From: Pseudomonadota bacterium
GTDB taxonomy: Bacteria > Pseudomonadota > Gammaproteobacteria > Burkholderiales > Burkholderiaceae_C
Assembly (NCBI GenBank): GCA_018241225.1
Contig: JAFEEG010000001.1
Coordinates: 434,001 to 498,000, forward strand
Direction of reading: 5' to 3'
Length of the DNA: 64,000 nt
In this document: one piece after another, positions 52,112 through 60,969 of the stretch
Position numbering within the stretch: the stretch's first letter is position 1
Layout: every line of letters begins with the position of its first letter
The notes under the pieces: generated by a model
What the model was told of the DNA's origin: nothing
The model's database searches: none
The model's input: the letters and a program-made list of their open reading frames with translations, nothing else
Made by a program: the position numbers and the translations under genes

Positions 52112-53281
52112 ATGGACCATTCCCGCACAAAGAAGGCGATGAAGCTTCACTTCACTGAGCGCCGAGTGGCAGACGCGGCACCTGGGGAATATGTCGATGA
52201 CGAAGTGAAGTACCTGCGCCTCTATGTTTCCGAATCAGGAAGTCGGTCATGGGGCATATACAAGTGGATCGCCGAAAAAGGCTACGCGGTTCGGCGATCC
52301 ATCGGGCTGGCCGGCCCGGGAGAAATGACCGTGGACGCGGCCCGCGCCGCCGCCAGGAGTGCCTACGACCGACTCAAGAGTGGCGAAAGCGCCAAACCGG
52401 AGAAGTCGATCACCTTGAAGGACGCGCTGACCAGCTACACCGACAAGCTGAAGACCGAGAAAAAGAAGCAGGCCAAGTGGGCCGAAGAAATCTTCACCAG
52501 AAAGAAGGGAGGCGTGGACTACAGCGACTGGCTCAAGAAGCCGTTGTCCGCGATCACCCAGGAAATGCTGGAGAAGCGCCAGGCGGAGATAGTCTCAACT
52601 CGTGGCCAAGGTGCGGCTACACGGGCACTCAAGGCGATTCGCGCCGTCTACGCGCACGCGATAAAGAAGGCGAAGTACAAAGGCGAAAACATAGGCAAGG
52701 CAATTGATCTGGTGGAGTCACCCGCCCGGACACGCGTGCTATCCGCCGACGAGTTGGGCCGCGTGCTAGAAGCACTCAATTCGCCGGAGCTCATGCCCTA
52801 CGTGCGGCCGTTCTTCCGGCTGCTGATGCTTACCGGCGTTCGGTGGGGCAACCTCTGCGCGGCCAACTGGAAGGACATCGACCTCGAAGCAGCCGAGTGG
52901 GTCATCCCTGCGGAAGAAAGCAAGAGCGGTCACGCCATGCATATCCAACTAATCCCCGATGCTGTCGCCCTATTCCAAGAGCAGCGGAAACGGCACCCGG
53001 AATCGGACTGGGTGTTCCCCTCGCCCAAGGCTTCCCAAACCGGCCACCTGGTCGAACCGTCCTTTGCCTGGGCGCGAGTGCGGGAAATAGCCAAGCTAAA
53101 GAAACATGCCACGCTTCACGACTTGCGGCGCACCTTCGGCTCGCAATTGCTGAGCGCCGGGGAATCCATGGCTCTCGTCGCCGCCGCCCTCGGTCATCGC
53201 GATCCCGCCATCACTGCGAAGCACTACGCCTTCATGGAGCGGGAGGCAGTGCGCGCAGGTATAAAAAGAGCATTGGGGTGA
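52112..53281 (+). CDS. int: tyrosine recombinase (integrase)
   Basis: 389 residues. The ATG at 52112 has GAAGAAGG at a proper distance; a GTG at 52106 is too close to it. An N-terminal DUF4102/arm-binding region (LRLYVSESGSRSWGIYKW) and a SAM-like core-binding domain are followed by the catalytic domain: Arg in LTGVRWGNL, HDLRR, LGHRDPAITAKHY with the nucleophilic Tyr. It integrates the element at the adjacent att site in yffB. Confidence 0.93.
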   Translation: MDHSRTKKAMKLHFTERRVADAAPGEYVDDEVKYLRLYVSESGSRSWGIYKWIAEKGYAVRRSIGLAGPGEMTVDAARAAARSAYDRLKSGESAKPEKSITLKDALTSYTDKLKTEKKKQAKWAEEIFTRKKGGVDYSDWLKKPLSAITQEMLEKRQAEIVSTRGQGAATRALKAIRAVYAHAIKKAKYKGENIGKAIDLVESPARTRVLSADELGRVLEALNSPELMPYVRPFFRLLMLTGVRWGNLCAANWKDIDLEAAEWVIPAEESKSGHAMHIQLIPDAVALFQEQRKRHPESDWVFPSPKASQTGHLVEPSFAWARVREIAKLKKHATLHDLRRTFGSQLLSAGESMALVAAALGHRDPAITAKHYAFMEREAVRAGIKRALG

Positions 53282-53301
53282 CTTGCCCAGGAGGAGACCA
53301 T

Positions 53302-53700
53302 ATGAAGAGCTTGATCTGGCTGACATTGTTTTTGATTCAGCCCGCCTTTGCGTTCGACTATCGCCTAGTCTTCGATCAAGAATGCATGTATCAGGCGCCA
53401 AAGCGCAACTTCCCCTGCGAGAGATCAGATCAACCGATCACTGAACTCAGGGAAATCAGCGGCAAATGGTTTGGAGTGAACCCAGGAAGCAAGAACTCTA
53501 TTGAGCTCCACCTCGTCAAGGACGATCAATACATCCTCATCCTTCAAAATCCTGTCTACTTCAGCGGCATTAGCCTCATCCATTTGATGAAGAAGACTGG
53601 CCGCTTCTACTGGACAGAGACTGCGTATTCAGACATCGTGAATGACGACGAGGCGCTTGTGCGAATAGGTCGCTTTACATTGAATTTTGATCGCAAATAG
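53302..53700 (+). CDS. small exported hypothetical protein
   Basis: 132 residues with a very good ribosome-binding site (AGGAGGAG at 53288-53296) and a signal peptide MKSLIWLTLFLIQPAFAFDY. The mature part is mixed beta, with two Cys (QECMYQ, NFPCERS) that may form a disulfide. It lies on the opposite strand to the phage-type genes that converge on it. Possibly a lysogenic-conversion gene; no family recognised. Confidence 0.7.
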   Translation: MKSLIWLTLFLIQPAFAFDYRLVFDQECMYQAPKRNFPCERSDQPITELREISGKWFGVNPGSKNSIELHLVKDDQYILILQNPVYFSGISLIHLMKKTGRFYWTETAYSDIVNDDEALVRIGRFTLNFDRK

Positions 53701-53701
53701 C

Positions 53702-54187
53702 CTACTGGCAATACAGCGCCGTCTTCACCTGCGTCGGGTCAATCTCCCCCCGCAAGTACATGATCTTGACCTTGAGGGCCACGTCGGGATCGAGCCCCAC
53801 GTAGAGCAAGTGATGGATGAAGGTTGGACTCAGGACATAGTCCAGATCGTCATCGGCCAGCCCCTGCGCAACGATGGCGAGCATCAGTTCTTGGCAGGCG
53901 CCAATGTCCGTGTAGGGCAGGCCGGGGCGCATCGGCGGAAGTTCAGGGCCAGGACTGCCGGCTTCAACAACAGCCGTTGATTCCTTCGCATCAGCGTGCG
54001 ACCGGAACGCCTTCGGGAGTTCCAGCCCCGTAAACGCGCCGAAGGGGCGCCCCGCTACCCGCGTACCGGGATCGACGCCGCGCCCCGCTGGCAAGCCGCT
54101 GCAAGTTTGCACGGAGCATGAATCGGGCTCGGCCTTCGCCGCCGCGACGGGCGCGCTCGGGTTTAGGCTGCCCTTTGCGTCTTCCAT
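53702..54187 (-). CDS. phage-region hypothetical protein
   Basis: 161 residues, ATG 54187. A Pro/Ala/Gly-rich, probably disordered first half and a helical C-terminus (CQELMLAIVAQGLADDDLDYVL, then FIHHLLYVGLDPDVALKVKIMYLRGEIDP). Last gene of the leftward train. Converges on the exported-protein gene with a 1-nt gap. Family not recognised. Confidence 0.55.
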   Translation of the reverse strand: MEDAKGSLNPSAPVAAAKAEPDSCSVQTCSGLPAGRGVDPGTRVAGRPFGAFTGLELPKAFRSHADAKESTAVVEAGSPGPELPPMRPGLPYTDIGACQELMLAIVAQGLADDDLDYVLSPTFIHHLLYVGLDPDVALKVKIMYLRGEIDPTQVKTALYCQ

Positions 54188-54195
54188 AGGGGGTT

Positions 54196-54312
54196 CTAAG
54201 GCGAAAGTCGCGGGTAGTAAGCCGCGAGCGCGGGGATTTTTGACAGGAACAGCGCTGAAGGCATCAATGCTTCGGCTGCGACAGCACCGAGATAGGTGGT
54301 GTGCTCTCTCAT
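54196..54312 (-). CDS. 38-residue hypothetical protein
   Basis: MREHTTYLGAVAAEALMPSA onward, with a hydrophobic stretch (ALMPSALFLSKIPALAAYY). Its ATG overlaps the stop of the upstream gene (ATGA), arguing for translational coupling and against chance. A longer in-frame reading to 54501 lies inside its neighbour and is not favoured. A small membrane-active phage peptide is possible. Confidence 0.45.
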   Translation of the reverse strand: MREHTTYLGAVAAEALMPSALFLSKIPALAAYYPRLSP

Positions 54313-54533
54313 CGGTTCTCCCTGTCCCGGCGCGCCAGCGCTTCGATCACTTGGCCCGCCATCTGATCTTTCAAATGCTCCTGCGGATCGACCTTGAGAT
54401 GAGACGGGTCGTAGAACTGATTGGTCATCGTGACCGCCCGCACCGGACGCTGGAGCTTGCGCCGCTCCGTAACCAACCGTTCGGCCTCGGTCACCATCCA
54501 TCGCGTGCGCGCTTCCCGCTCGGCAGGTGTCAA
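54309..54533 (-). CDS. small basic phage-region protein
   Basis: 74 residues from a TTG at 54533 with GGGAGG upstream, overlapping the previous stop as TTGA. Highly charged (PAEREARTRWMVTEAERLVTERRKL), then DPSHLKVDPQEHLKDQMAGQV. Probably helical. Family not recognised; it belongs to the same overlapping gene train. Confidence 0.6.
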   Translation of the reverse strand: MTPAEREARTRWMVTEAERLVTERRKLQRPVRAVTMTNQFYDPSHLKVDPQEHLKDQMAGQVIEALARRDRENR

Positions 54534-56227
54534 GGTGCCTCCCGTTGTTGCGTCGCCAACCCGCGCCCCATCTGCGCGATGAGTTGATTGGCCGAAATGC
54601 CGATCTGGGGCTGCACCGCGGCCAGCTTCTCGATGAACTTCATTGCTTCCTGCGGCGCGAGCGAATGCAGATAGGCAAAAGCCCGAGGTGATAGCTGGGG
54701 CCGCAGGCCGTTGATGAGCAGCGCCATACCCGGGCGGGAATACAAGGTCGCAGCAACACCCGTCGCAATTGCGGTCTTGACCGGAGAGGTGACGGCAGCC
54801 GCGATGCCTAGGCGATCTGCGGTGCCGCTATTCGGGATCGTGGGCGGCAGGACGCGCCTCGCGGCTTGGTTCAGGTCACTACCCTCCTGCCCATACTGGC
54901 CGCTTGCCCGATTGAGTTGGTTCGGAGTGAACCGCCCGCCTTGCGCCATGGCCCGATCCGACGCCTTCACGACCGGAAGTAGGTTGCGATACGCGGCATT
55001 CGTCGCAGCAAGTGCATTCGTAGCCTCCGGCGACACCCCCTCCAATGCACCCCGTAGGGCTGATTGCAGTTCGTAGAAGGCGTCACCCAGGGGGCGTTGC
55101 GCAGGATCGAGGGCGGCGCTGAACTCACGCGCATAGTGCCCGATCTGGGTATCGATCTGCTTCGCGATTCGTCCATCGATGGGCTGCCCTTTGGCCTGCG
55201 CCTCCATGATCGCGGGCTGCACCTTCTGGCCGATGTAGTGAAGCAGCTTGCCCTCTTGCTCGACGCTGAGCAATGGAATGTGCTTGATGGTGCTCGCAAC
55301 CTGTTCCAATGCTTGGGCCGCTCGGTGCGGGTTGACGAACACCTGCGGAAGTACACGGTCATAGGCGTCCGAAACGAGGCGCTGGGCCGTTGCCACCGCA
55401 TCCTCGCCTGCGCCGCGCACGGTCAGCCCCAGAGGACGCAGTGCCGCATTGATTTCAGCATTGCCGTACTGATCCATGGCGCGAACCCGGGCGCCGCGAA
55501 TGATGTCTCCGGCGAAGGGCGCCGACATGAGCTTGTCCTCGGTCGCGCGAAGAACTTGGCCGGCGGCGCCATCGCCGAACAACTGACCCGGGGTCGGCGT
55601 GACGCCAGCATCGAGCAGAGTGCGGGCGTCCTTGGAAACCAGCGGTCGAACCCCGCCGAGCGCGCGCACAAGGACACGTCCACCAGCCGCGCCAGCGCCT
55701 CCAGCGAGCGCAGCGGTCGCTCTGTCGCCGTCAGCGGTAGCCGCCGCATAGCCCGCGTTCGCAGCAACATCACCGGCAGCGGGCGCGAACCGGCCCAATG
55801 TCTTGACCAGTACAGGTGCCCTGCCGATCAACGTCCCGGCGCGCGAAATGGGGACAGCGCTCGCAACGATCTCAGGGACTGCCTCGCCGATGGCGCCAGC
55901 GGTGCCCAGGCCAGCCTTGTTCGCCTCATAGGTCGCAAGATCGGCCCTGCGGGCCCTGCCGTTGTCCGAAGGGCGCATCAGCATTGCATCGACTGGTGAA
56001 GCGGGAGGAAACATGGTGTCCCGCATCTTCGCCAGTCCGCCGCCGATGCCTGTCAGCACCTTCTCGGCGGTAGACATGCCCTCGGCAGGGTCGGGTGTGG
56101 CCTCGGGCTCTGGCGAAGCAGCAGCGCGGGCAGCCCGAATGGCCGCAGCGAAGGTGCGCGCATCTTCTACATTGCCTGCCGCGTCCGCAGCGATTAGCCC
56201 GCGTTCAAGTTGTTCGAGCGTAGCCAT
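54530..56227 (-). CDS. large phage-type protein (possible DNA-ejection/internal virion protein)
   Basis: 565 residues, ATG 56227. The start LEQLERGLIAADAAGNVEDARTFAAAI is a short helical repeat motif I recall from the N-termini of phage ejection and tail-associated proteins. The middle is very Ala/Gly rich (ALAGGAGAAGGRVLVRALGG), then long amphipathic helices. Composition and neighbours suit an internal virion protein of a podovirus-like particle, but no catalytic motif confirms it. Confidence 0.6.
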   Translation of the reverse strand: MATLEQLERGLIAADAAGNVEDARTFAAAIRAARAAASPEPEATPDPAEGMSTAEKVLTGIGGGLAKMRDTMFPPASPVDAMLMRPSDNGRARRADLATYEANKAGLGTAGAIGEAVPEIVASAVPISRAGTLIGRAPVLVKTLGRFAPAAGDVAANAGYAAATADGDRATAALAGGAGAAGGRVLVRALGGVRPLVSKDARTLLDAGVTPTPGQLFGDGAAGQVLRATEDKLMSAPFAGDIIRGARVRAMDQYGNAEINAALRPLGLTVRGAGEDAVATAQRLVSDAYDRVLPQVFVNPHRAAQALEQVASTIKHIPLLSVEQEGKLLHYIGQKVQPAIMEAQAKGQPIDGRIAKQIDTQIGHYAREFSAALDPAQRPLGDAFYELQSALRGALEGVSPEATNALAATNAAYRNLLPVVKASDRAMAQGGRFTPNQLNRASGQYGQEGSDLNQAARRVLPPTIPNSGTADRLGIAAAVTSPVKTAIATGVAATLYSRPGMALLINGLRPQLSPRAFAYLHSLAPQEAMKFIEKLAAVQPQIGISANQLIAQMGRGLATQQREAP

Positions 56228-56234
56228 GCGCTTC

Positions 56235-57461
56235 TCACTTGTACTTGTTCAAGAGCTCATCCACGCTCTTTTCTTTGGCCGCAGCCTCAACCGCCTCGCG
56301 GATCGAAGGGGCGGACTTTCCGGTGGCAGCGGCTTTGGCACGCGGCGCGTTCTGGATGACGCGACGATGCATAAGCTCGACCTGCTTGAGCGCATCCAGA
56401 CGCTCGGCAGTGGTCAAGCTTTCATTGCCAATGTCGGCGGCTTGCTCCTTGTAGGCCTGCACATCCTTGTCGGATTGCGGCCCCTCGAAACGCGGCACGC
56501 TGGCGGTGAGCCGCCCTGAAATCACTTTGAGTTGGCGGTTGGCCTTCATTCCTTCATTGGTGCTGCCCACGCCGCGATACAGCGAATCCACCATCGAGCC
56601 GATGCCGGAGCCGGTCGCCTTCGGCAGCAGCTTCTTGGCTTCGGAAATGTCATTCAGCGCGTCTTGGGCGTGGCCCTGCGAAGTGGCGGCCTCCTGCTCC
56701 TTCTTCGTGATGGCGGAGTCCTGCCGACCAATGCTGCCGAGCGGCGTCACTTCGCCAGTTAATTTGTTGACGCGGCTGGCATTGCCCTGGGCGTCCTGAA
56801 CGATTTGGTAGTTGCTTGCCCTGTCCCCACTCGCGGCGCGGACAGCATGAGCCAGCGTGGCGCGCAAGTCATTGGAGTCGCGTGCGAGGTCACGGCGCAA
56901 TTGATCGTTCTGCGCATCCCGCTCGCGGCGGTATTCCAGTTCGCGCGCCTGGGCAGCGGCCTTCTCGGATTGCGCCTGGGAGGCAAGTTCCTTCCTTGCG
57001 TCGCGCTGGGCTTGACGCTCGGGGGCGTTGACCAACTGGTCTTTGGCGTAGTCCGACATGATCGAACGCAGCGCGGGAATTTGGCTGCCCTTCTCGGCCC
57101 ATTGGAGCTTGGCGGCCTGCGGCGCGTCCTCCGGCGGCATAGAGGCCATGTGCTTGCGCACGTCTGCCATCTCAATCTCGTCGTAGCCCGTCTCATCCCT
57201 TTCCAGGGCGCGCTTCTGCGCCTGAATGGCGATCTGCGCAGCCAGCGGCGAAAGCTGCTGCGTCCAGTGCGGAGCTACGAAGTGCTGGAACTGTCCGGAG
57301 CCAACCATTTGCCCGCGCGGCGCGCCCTGCTCCCGCGCGATCCGCATTTGCTCTTTCAAGTCGGCCTCTCGGTCGCGCAGGCGGGCTTGTTGGCGCAGCA
57401 GCGACTCATTTCCATACCCCGGATTTGCTCCGACCATGGCATCAATGTCTTGGTAGTTCAT
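56235..57461 (-). CDS. coiled-coil phage-type protein
   Basis: 408 residues. The ATG at 57461 is preferred because AAGGGAC precedes it; ATG 57476 would overlap the upstream stop. Long charged helices and coiled coil (about 20-60 and 120-210, rich in Gln/Arg/Glu/Ala), then a domain near LPKATGSGIGSMVDSLYRGVG. Likely structural, perhaps a second internal virion protein paired with the 565-residue one. No family assigned. Confidence 0.6.
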   Translation of the reverse strand: MNYQDIDAMVGANPGYGNESLLRQQARLRDREADLKEQMRIAREQGAPRGQMVGSGQFQHFVAPHWTQQLSPLAAQIAIQAQKRALERDETGYDEIEMADVRKHMASMPPEDAPQAAKLQWAEKGSQIPALRSIMSDYAKDQLVNAPERQAQRDARKELASQAQSEKAAAQARELEYRRERDAQNDQLRRDLARDSNDLRATLAHAVRAASGDRASNYQIVQDAQGNASRVNKLTGEVTPLGSIGRQDSAITKKEQEAATSQGHAQDALNDISEAKKLLPKATGSGIGSMVDSLYRGVGSTNEGMKANRQLKVISGRLTASVPRFEGPQSDKDVQAYKEQAADIGNESLTTAERLDALKQVELMHRRVIQNAPRAKAAATGKSAPSIREAVEAAAKEKSVDELLNKYK

Positions 57462-57472
57462 CGCTTGTCCCT

Positions 57473-57925
57473 TCATTCGTCGCTATGCAGATTCGCAGCG
57501 GCGGCAATCTGGTCGCGCAACGTGAGCGGGGCCAACGGCTGATCGGCATCGGTGCCCATGCGGGCCTGTAGCCCTTCGGTGACCTGCTCGTCCTCCAGGC
57601 GCTGATTGATGTTCCGCAGGTAGCCCATCACCTCTGGGTTTGCGACACGATCGGGCCGATGGGTTTCCCGGGCCATGAAGGGGTCCGGCAAGCCATGCTG
57701 ATTCGCCACGCTGGGAGGGTTCTGCTCGGGGCTGTACAGATCAGGACGGGCGCGGTCGCCGTCTTCTGCCCTGCGGAACTGCCCGAGTTCACGTTGGAGG
57801 TGTGCAAAGTCGGCTGCTGACAACTGCCCCTGCATCGCGCCCGCCTTGAGCCGGAACAGCACGCCGGGACGGCTGAGCAAGCGCATTTCGTCGTCGGAAA
57901 GGAAGTTCTCGGTGAGCTTGGTCAC
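57473..57925 (-). CDS. phage-region hypothetical protein
   Basis: 150 residues from a GTG at 57925 (GGAAGGA at the right spacing), overlapping the upstream stop as GTGA. TKLTENFLSDDEMRLLSRPGVLFRLKAG is followed by an acidic, Pro-rich region and a helical end. No recognised family. Part of the overlapping leftward train. Confidence 0.55.
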   Translation of the reverse strand: MTKLTENFLSDDEMRLLSRPGVLFRLKAGAMQGQLSAADFAHLQRELGQFRRAEDGDRARPDLYSPEQNPPSVANQHGLPDPFMARETHRPDRVANPEVMGYLRNINQRLEDEQVTEGLQARMGTDADQPLAPLTLRDQIAAAANLHSDE

Positions 57926-58776
57926 TTGCTGTCCTTCCACGGCTTCGGGGCCGATTCATTTCGCGGCGCGCGACCTGCGGCGCGATCCAGCGCTTCGCGC
58001 GAGTAAGGTGAGACGTACTTGAATTCGAGCGGCTTGCGAGCCGCCTCGCGGTGCTGCTCCACCTCTTCTGGAGTCAGCGCCCTGAAGCCGTGCGCCGGGC
58101 TTCGGCTGTGCTTGGCCTGGATTGCTGCCTCCACCGTTGTGAATCCGGGCTGCAGAGTCGGATCGGGAACGGAACGCGGCAGGTTCACCTTGAACAAGTG
58201 CGCGTATTGGGTGTCAAACCGCCCGGGATCGAGGGCGCGCAACTCCAATAGGTTGGCCTCGATGCTGCGGGCAAACTGGTCATAAGCAACGAGCATGTTG
58301 TCGAAACGCTCGCGCCGCACCTTCTCTGGGGGATGCATCGGGGCCACGTAGGCGCCAAGGCCCAGTGCGCGCTCGGCCTCATGGTCCATCAAACCCGCTC
58401 CTGGGCGCCGATCAGAGCCCAGGTGGTGGCCCATGGTGTTTTCACCGAGGATGAGATTTCTGTCCGGCACCTGGCCCGGCGCCAGCACGCCGAACGGGCC
58501 GCGCTCTACATATCGGCGGTCGGCTGGCAGCTCAAAGCTGGCGCGATTGGGCAGCTGATTTGCGGGGACTTGCCCTGCGCCGCCGCCATCTTCCGGCCGC
58601 AGGCGCGTGTCTTTGGCCCGCTCGCCGAGGATGTTCGTGGGCTCCGACTGGTGCTCCCCATACATGCCGCGCGGGTCACGCTCGCCGACGCGGTTGCCGA
58701 TTGGCCCCACGTCGTTCTCCTCAATATTGGGGAGTTTTTCGCTTCCCGCAAACGCAATTCCAGTCTTATAAACCAT
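57922..58776 (-). CDS. phage-region hypothetical protein
   Basis: 284 residues, ATG 58776 with only a weak ribosome-binding site. A disordered, Gly/Pro/Arg-rich first half and a more ordered C-terminus (ERFDNMLVAYDQFARSIEANLLELRALDPGRFD, then EFKYVSPYSREALDRAAGR). It heads the leftward train and faces away from the SIR2 gene, so the 116 nt between them must hold two divergent promoters. Confidence 0.55.
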   Translation of the reverse strand: MVYKTGIAFAGSEKLPNIEENDVGPIGNRVGERDPRGMYGEHQSEPTNILGERAKDTRLRPEDGGGAGQVPANQLPNRASFELPADRRYVERGPFGVLAPGQVPDRNLILGENTMGHHLGSDRRPGAGLMDHEAERALGLGAYVAPMHPPEKVRRERFDNMLVAYDQFARSIEANLLELRALDPGRFDTQYAHLFKVNLPRSVPDPTLQPGFTTVEAAIQAKHSRSPAHGFRALTPEEVEQHREAARKPLEFKYVSPYSREALDRAAGRAPRNESAPKPWKDSK

Positions 58777-58865
58777 AATCGGTTACCATTTGTCAGCGCG
58801 AATTAGGATTTCCTATTCTCCTATTCCTTCGCGGCGCGGTAAACGAATAAAGACTTATGGGGAAT

Positions 58866-58880
58866 TAGGTTTAATACCTA
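58866..58880. promoter_or_regulatory. inverted repeat before SIR2 gene
   Basis: TAGGT 58866-58870 and ACCTA 58876-58880 flank TTAAT. It ends just before the GGAG of the SIR2 gene in an AT-rich divergent region. It could be an operator or a hairpin masking translation. Short, so uncertain. Confidence 0.35.
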
Positions 58881-58892
58881 TTTGGAGTACTC

Positions 58893-60302
58893 GTGCCAGA
58901 CTACGCTCAATACCAAGCAGAAGTAGCCGCCGACGCGGCAAAAACCATCAAAGAGAAATCTTGCCAGCCCATTCTTTTTATTGGCTCAGGATTTTCAAAA
59001 CGGTATTGTGGAGCGCCGAATTGGGAGGCCCTACTCGGCGAACTGAAGGGATACTGTCCAGAGATAAAGCACGATGTAGCCTATTATCTCCAATCGGACC
59101 GCACCCTTCCAGAAATTGGCTCCATCTATTCAAAGGCATTCAAAGAATGGGCTTGGGGCGAGGGCAAAAAATTCTTCCCAGCCGAATTTTTTAGCCCTAA
59201 GGTTCACGAAGATATTTTCATGAAATTTGCCGTATCCAAGCGGCTTGAGGGACTTGGGCCTGATGAAAATGGTTCATTTGGAATGGCAGCCCTAGACGAA
59301 GAAATTAAAGCTCTGAAGGACATAAATCCGCATGCCGTCATAACCACAAACTACGATAGGCTGCTGGAACCTATATTTCCAGAGTACAGCGCCATCATAG
59401 GGCAACAAGTCATTCGGCATTCGTACATGTCAATTGGGGAGATTTTCAAGATCCATGGCTGCGTATCCGATCCGGCATCACTAGTCCTCACAAACGAGGA
59501 TTATTCCAAGTTTGCGAACGATAAAAAATACCTAAGCGCCAAGCTATTTGCGTACTTTGTTGAACACCCACTTCTGTTTATCGGATACGCAGCAGGCGAC
59601 CCAAACATTAAAGCCATTCTCCAAGAAATCGATCACATGCTCCCAGATGGACAAGGATTGATTGATAACATATACATTCTGCAGTACGACGAAAATACCA
59701 ATGAGAAGAGCTATCCCGCTCGGGACACGGTTGTCGACCTAGGAGAAGGCAAATCAGCCAGAATCAAGAGCATCACAGCAAACTCATTTGAATGGGTTTT
59801 CAAAGCATTCAAAAGCGAAGCCCCATTGGAAAAGGTAAACGTCAAACTACTGAGAGCAATTAGCCATCGAGTGGTCGACATGGTGCGCAAAGATGCCGCA
59901 AAGAATGTAGTCCAGATCAATTTTGAGATGCTCCATCACGCCCTCGAACATCCAGAGGACTTTGCGAAAGTTTTCGGCATTGCCGCAATGGCGGACCCAG
60001 CATTGATGAACATCATGTACCCATTCTCTCCGACCCAAGCAGCGAAGAAGCTTGGTTATGAAGATTGGAACTATATGTACCAATTGATAAACAAGCTAAA
60101 GGAAACGACGGGGTATGACATGCGGGAGAGTGATAATAATTATCACGTGAAGATTCCAAACGGCGCCAAGGCGGTAATTCGCCGTTATTCCCAAGCTGCC
60201 GTGGACTTGCTGCAAAAGGTTCGGGATGGCCACCCGCTCCCTGATTTATCCAATCCAACAGTGACTGGTGAAAAAACGGAAGCAGCTCCGGCAACCAACT
60301 GA
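58893..60302 (+). CDS. SIR2-family NAD-dependent defence protein
   Basis: 469 residues from a GTG at 58893 with GGAG at 58883-58886. SIR2 motifs: PILFIGSGFSKRYCG (26-40, NAD-binding), AVITTNYDRLLEP (about 147-159), IFKIHGCV (His near 189) and LFIGYAAGDPNI (about 228). The C-terminal 200 residues are a separate helical domain, probably the phage-sensing part. Bacterial proteins of this design deplete NAD on infection. The gene is visibly AT-richer than its neighbours and opposite in strand, a typical prophage-borne acquired gene. Confidence 0.88.
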   Translation: MPDYAQYQAEVAADAAKTIKEKSCQPILFIGSGFSKRYCGAPNWEALLGELKGYCPEIKHDVAYYLQSDRTLPEIGSIYSKAFKEWAWGEGKKFFPAEFFSPKVHEDIFMKFAVSKRLEGLGPDENGSFGMAALDEEIKALKDINPHAVITTNYDRLLEPIFPEYSAIIGQQVIRHSYMSIGEIFKIHGCVSDPASLVLTNEDYSKFANDKKYLSAKLFAYFVEHPLLFIGYAAGDPNIKAILQEIDHMLPDGQGLIDNIYILQYDENTNEKSYPARDTVVDLGEGKSARIKSITANSFEWVFKAFKSEAPLEKVNVKLLRAISHRVVDMVRKDAAKNVVQINFEMLHHALEHPEDFAKVFGIAAMADPALMNIMYPFSPTQAAKKLGYEDWNYMYQLINKLKETTGYDMRESDNNYHVKIPNGAKAVIRRYSQAAVDLLQKVRDGHPLPDLSNPTVTGEKTEAAPATN

Positions 60303-60315
60303 GCGCAAGCAATAA

Positions 60316-60762
60316 ATGCTCAGCGACTATCTCGCATTCGCTTCGCTCATAATTTCGCTTGTCAGCGGCGGATTCACTCTCTTCTACGCGCGCACGCAGC
60401 ACAAATTGAACAAAGTGCAACTAGCCGAGAAGGAGCGGGAGGCAGCGGAGCGCAAGGTTGTCACTCTGCACGCAGAGTTGGTAAAAGGCCCGCTCAGTTG
60501 GACCGTGCGCACCACGAACATTGGCAAAGGAACAGCCTTTGCAGTAACTGTGGGCTGCGAGCAGGTCGAGGGGATTGGCGCACTATTGGAGGACCAAGAC
60601 ATAGGCCATATCACTCCGGTGGCCGAGCTTCGATCTGGTAGCAGCTTCGACATTCTGGCGACGAACTGGTACGGCCTTCGGGGGCCCCAAGCGATCCAGT
60701 ACAACTGGAACGATGAAGATGGGAAATTTTGTACGACAAAAATTAAAGTCTTAGTGGAATAA
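60316..60762 (+). CDS. single-pass membrane protein next to SIR2
   Basis: 148 residues. An N-terminal transmembrane helix (about 6-25, LAFASLIISLVSGGFTLFYA) is followed by a basic coiled helix (RTQHKLNKVQLAEKEREAAERK) and a beta-sandwich-like cytosolic or external domain (SWTVRTTNIGKGTAFAVTVGC, DILATNWYGLRG). It lies 13 nt after the SIR2 stop with similar base composition, so probably co-transferred and perhaps a partner. Confidence 0.65.
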   Translation: MLSDYLAFASLIISLVSGGFTLFYARTQHKLNKVQLAEKEREAAERKVVTLHAELVKGPLSWTVRTTNIGKGTAFAVTVGCEQVEGIGALLEDQDIGHITPVAELRSGSSFDILATNWYGLRGPQAIQYNWNDEDGKFCTTKIKVLVE

Positions 60763-60774
60763 CTGAAAGACGAA

Positions 60775-60969
60775 ATGACAATTGAAACCAAGATCACGAT
60801 TCAACTCGGTGCGACGATTCGCGTATCCGACTTGCATGGCATGACTAAGGAATATATTTTCCAAGGCGGCGATGGCAGCCGCTTGATTTTCCGAGACGGT
60901 CACGGCAATACGCACTACGACGTTCTCTCAATTCCCTATACCAAAGTGGAGATCACGCCGCCGCGTTGA
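60775..60969 (+). CDS. 64-residue hypothetical protein
   Basis: MTIETKITIQLGATIRVSDL, then YIFQGGDGSRLIFRDGHGNT: all beta, SH3-like in pattern. The start is 12 nt after the previous stop. Third gene of the small rightward unit with SIR2. Family not recognised. Confidence 0.5.
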   Translation: MTIETKITIQLGATIRVSDLHGMTKEYIFQGGDGSRLIFRDGHGNTHYDVLSIPYTKVEITPPR

